From Planctomycetota bacterium (lineage in GTDB: Bacteria; Planctomycetota; Phycisphaerae; Sedimentisphaerales; Anaerobacaceae), in the NCBI GenBank assembly GCA_022563885.1, contig JADFMM010000017.1, positions 1-44,697 of the forward strand: a stretch of DNA of 44,697 bases, given 5' to 3'. The notes beneath the pieces are model-generated. The model did not search any database. It was given only the letters and a program-made list of their open reading frames with translations, and was not told the DNA's origin. The translations under genes were made by a program, and so were the position numbers. Positions 43,705-44,697 of this stretch are shown here, piece after piece (the first letter of the stretch is position 1; every line of letters begins with the position of its first letter).

Positions 43705-44697
43705 ATGTCGAAAAAGAGTATCCGTCTGATGGCCGTGGTCTGCCTGCTGGGCTGGGCCACCCTGGACGCTGATTTCGTCGAGGATTTTGAGTCCTATGAG
43801 GTCCATGCCTTCCTGGACAGCCTGCCAAATTGGACCACGGTGGTATTTGGGAATGCGAATACCGAGGTCACCGGGGGAGACTACTTCATTGAAAGCGTTA
43901 ACGGGTCTAACCGACTCCATTCTCCCAGAGGTGGTGCCACCATCGCGGTGGTCAATGCCGATGTCTTGACGCTGGTAGCGGGAGCCGATTTCGAGCTGTC
44001 CGTAGACATGATGTGGATTGGCAATGGCATTGGCAATGGCCTTATCTTCAACTATCAGGATCAGGGCAACTTCTACTATCTGGAGATCATTTCTCCCCAG
44101 AGAGGGGACACCGGCTTCAACCTCAAGAAGCGAGCGGGCGGCTCCTCGCAGACCCTGGTGGGCATAGCCCCGGCGGACCTGGCATTGAACACGGAGTACC
44201 GGCTGCACGTCCAGTATAAGGCCGGGCCCAACACCTTTGAAGTCTCGCTGGAGACGCTGGACGATGGCATTGTCGTACAGGCCTTCGGGGACATCGTGGA
44301 TGACTCGTTTCGGGGTGGTCAGATCGGTGTGTGGTCAAATTCCTCTTTCACCGGTCAATTCGACAACCTCACCCTCGTGAAGGCCTCCGGCATTGCCGAG
44401 GCCCCCAATCCGGCCATCGACGCGCCTGATGTCGCGCGCGACGCCGTCCTCACTTGGAAGCCGGGGCAGTTTGCCAGCACCCACGATGTGTACTTCGGAA
44501 CCCAATTCGACGACGTCAACGATGCCAGCCGCGCCAATCCGCTCGATGTCCTGGTGAGCCAGGGGCAGAGCGACACGAGCTTCGACCCGGCCGGTGTGCT
44601 CGAGTTCGGGCAGACCTACTTTTGGCGGGTAGATGAAGTCAACAGCGCGCCCGACTTTGCCGTCTTCAAGGGCGGAATCTGGAGCTTCACGGCCGAG
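43705..44697 (+). CDS. Secreted LamG-like / fibronectin-like protein (runs off window)
   Basis: 331 codons visible, open to the right edge. AGAGGTGA lies just upstream of the ATG. Signal peptide MSKKSIRLMAVVCLLGWATL then DA. Residues about 25-235 are a concanavalin-like domain (VEDFESYE, GLIFNYQDQGNFYYLEIISP, GGQIGVWSNSSFTGQFDNL). From about 245 the fibronectin-like module follows: LTWKPGQFASTHDVYFGTQF, DDVNDASRANP, FGQTYFWRVDEVNSAPDF. This module is shared with the proteins at 23272-26213 and 28261-31602. More modules would be expected beyond the window. Probably a carbohydrate- or matrix-binding surface protein linked to the sulfatase cluster. Confidence 0.85.
   Translation, partial: MSKKSIRLMAVVCLLGWATLDADFVEDFESYEVHAFLDSLPNWTTVVFGNANTEVTGGDYFIESVNGSNRLHSPRGGATIAVVNADVLTLVAGADFELSVDMMWIGNGIGNGLIFNYQDQGNFYYLEIISPQRGDTGFNLKKRAGGSSQTLVGIAPADLALNTEYRLHVQYKAGPNTFEVSLETLDDGIVVQAFGDIVDDSFRGGQIGVWSNSSFTGQFDNLTLVKASGIAEAPNPAIDAPDVARDAVLTWKPGQFASTHDVYFGTQFDDVNDASRANPLDVLVSQGQSDTSFDPAGVLEFGQTYFWRVDEVNSAPDFAVFKGGIWSFTAE

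Noticed and set aside
173-44697. tRNA or rRNA genes
   Set aside because: No cloverleaf or conserved rRNA segment was recognised by eye on either strand; a covariance search was not possible.

Overview
The window looks like a chromosomal segment of a planctomycete, most likely a Phycisphaerae-type lineage. This is inferred from gene content only: several proteins built from the LamG / F5-8C (discoidin) / 'DVYFG...FDDVN' fibronectin-like modules typical of that group, type II-secretion-like prepilins with [14 protein letters not shown] leaders, half-size squalene-cyclase-like toroids, sulfatases, a DUF1080 protein beside a Tat-exported Gfo/Idh/MocA oxidoreductase, and large membrane proteins of the BatA/VWA neighbourhood. 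No rRNA, tRNA or CRISPR array was recognised.

Region 1 (about 0.2-18.3 kb) is a long co-directional (+) run: a membrane VWA/glutamine-amidotransferase-like protein, an 1182-residue membrane-anchored coiled-coil protein, two paralogous secreted proteins carrying a short 'ITREQA' repeat, a half-size toroid protein, a 1130-residue PA14/NGD-repeat/YdjY-like protein, a second toroid protein, a small membrane protein and a PQQ-type beta-propeller. Most are exported or membrane bound, so this is probably one envelope-associated locus. Many of its gaps carry one family of imperfect palindromes.

Region 2 (18.3-26.6 kb) begins with a convergent EamA transporter whose last codons share a 12-bp duplication with the end of the propeller gene. 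A decayed stretch follows (remnants of a DUF4411 toxin, a sulfatase C-terminus and possibly a transposase), then a Gfo/Idh/MocA-DUF1080 pair driven by a near-consensus promoter, then a frameshifted LamG/discoidin gene on the minus strand.

Region 3 (26.6-37.8 kb) is accessory DNA. It has two prepilin-like genes, a large FG-GAP/cupredoxin-like/discoidin surface protein, a dead D12-class adenine methylase, a beta-propeller remnant, two probable group II intron 3' ends, and four small, mostly unrelated minus-strand genes separated by related AACGAATA-containing repeats that look integron-cassette-like. Copies of a ~178-bp MITE-like palindrome with CGGCAAGAAATAA terminal repeats lie at 1-154, 26470-26636 and 37324-37501.

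Region 4 (37.8-44.7 kb) holds a VapBC module, three consecutive formylglycine-type sulfatases, a crippled fourth sulfatase start, and a LamG/fibronectin-like secreted protein that runs off the right edge. The sulfatases, the oxidoreductase/DUF1080 pair and the carbohydrate-binding modules together suggest growth on sulfated polysaccharides.
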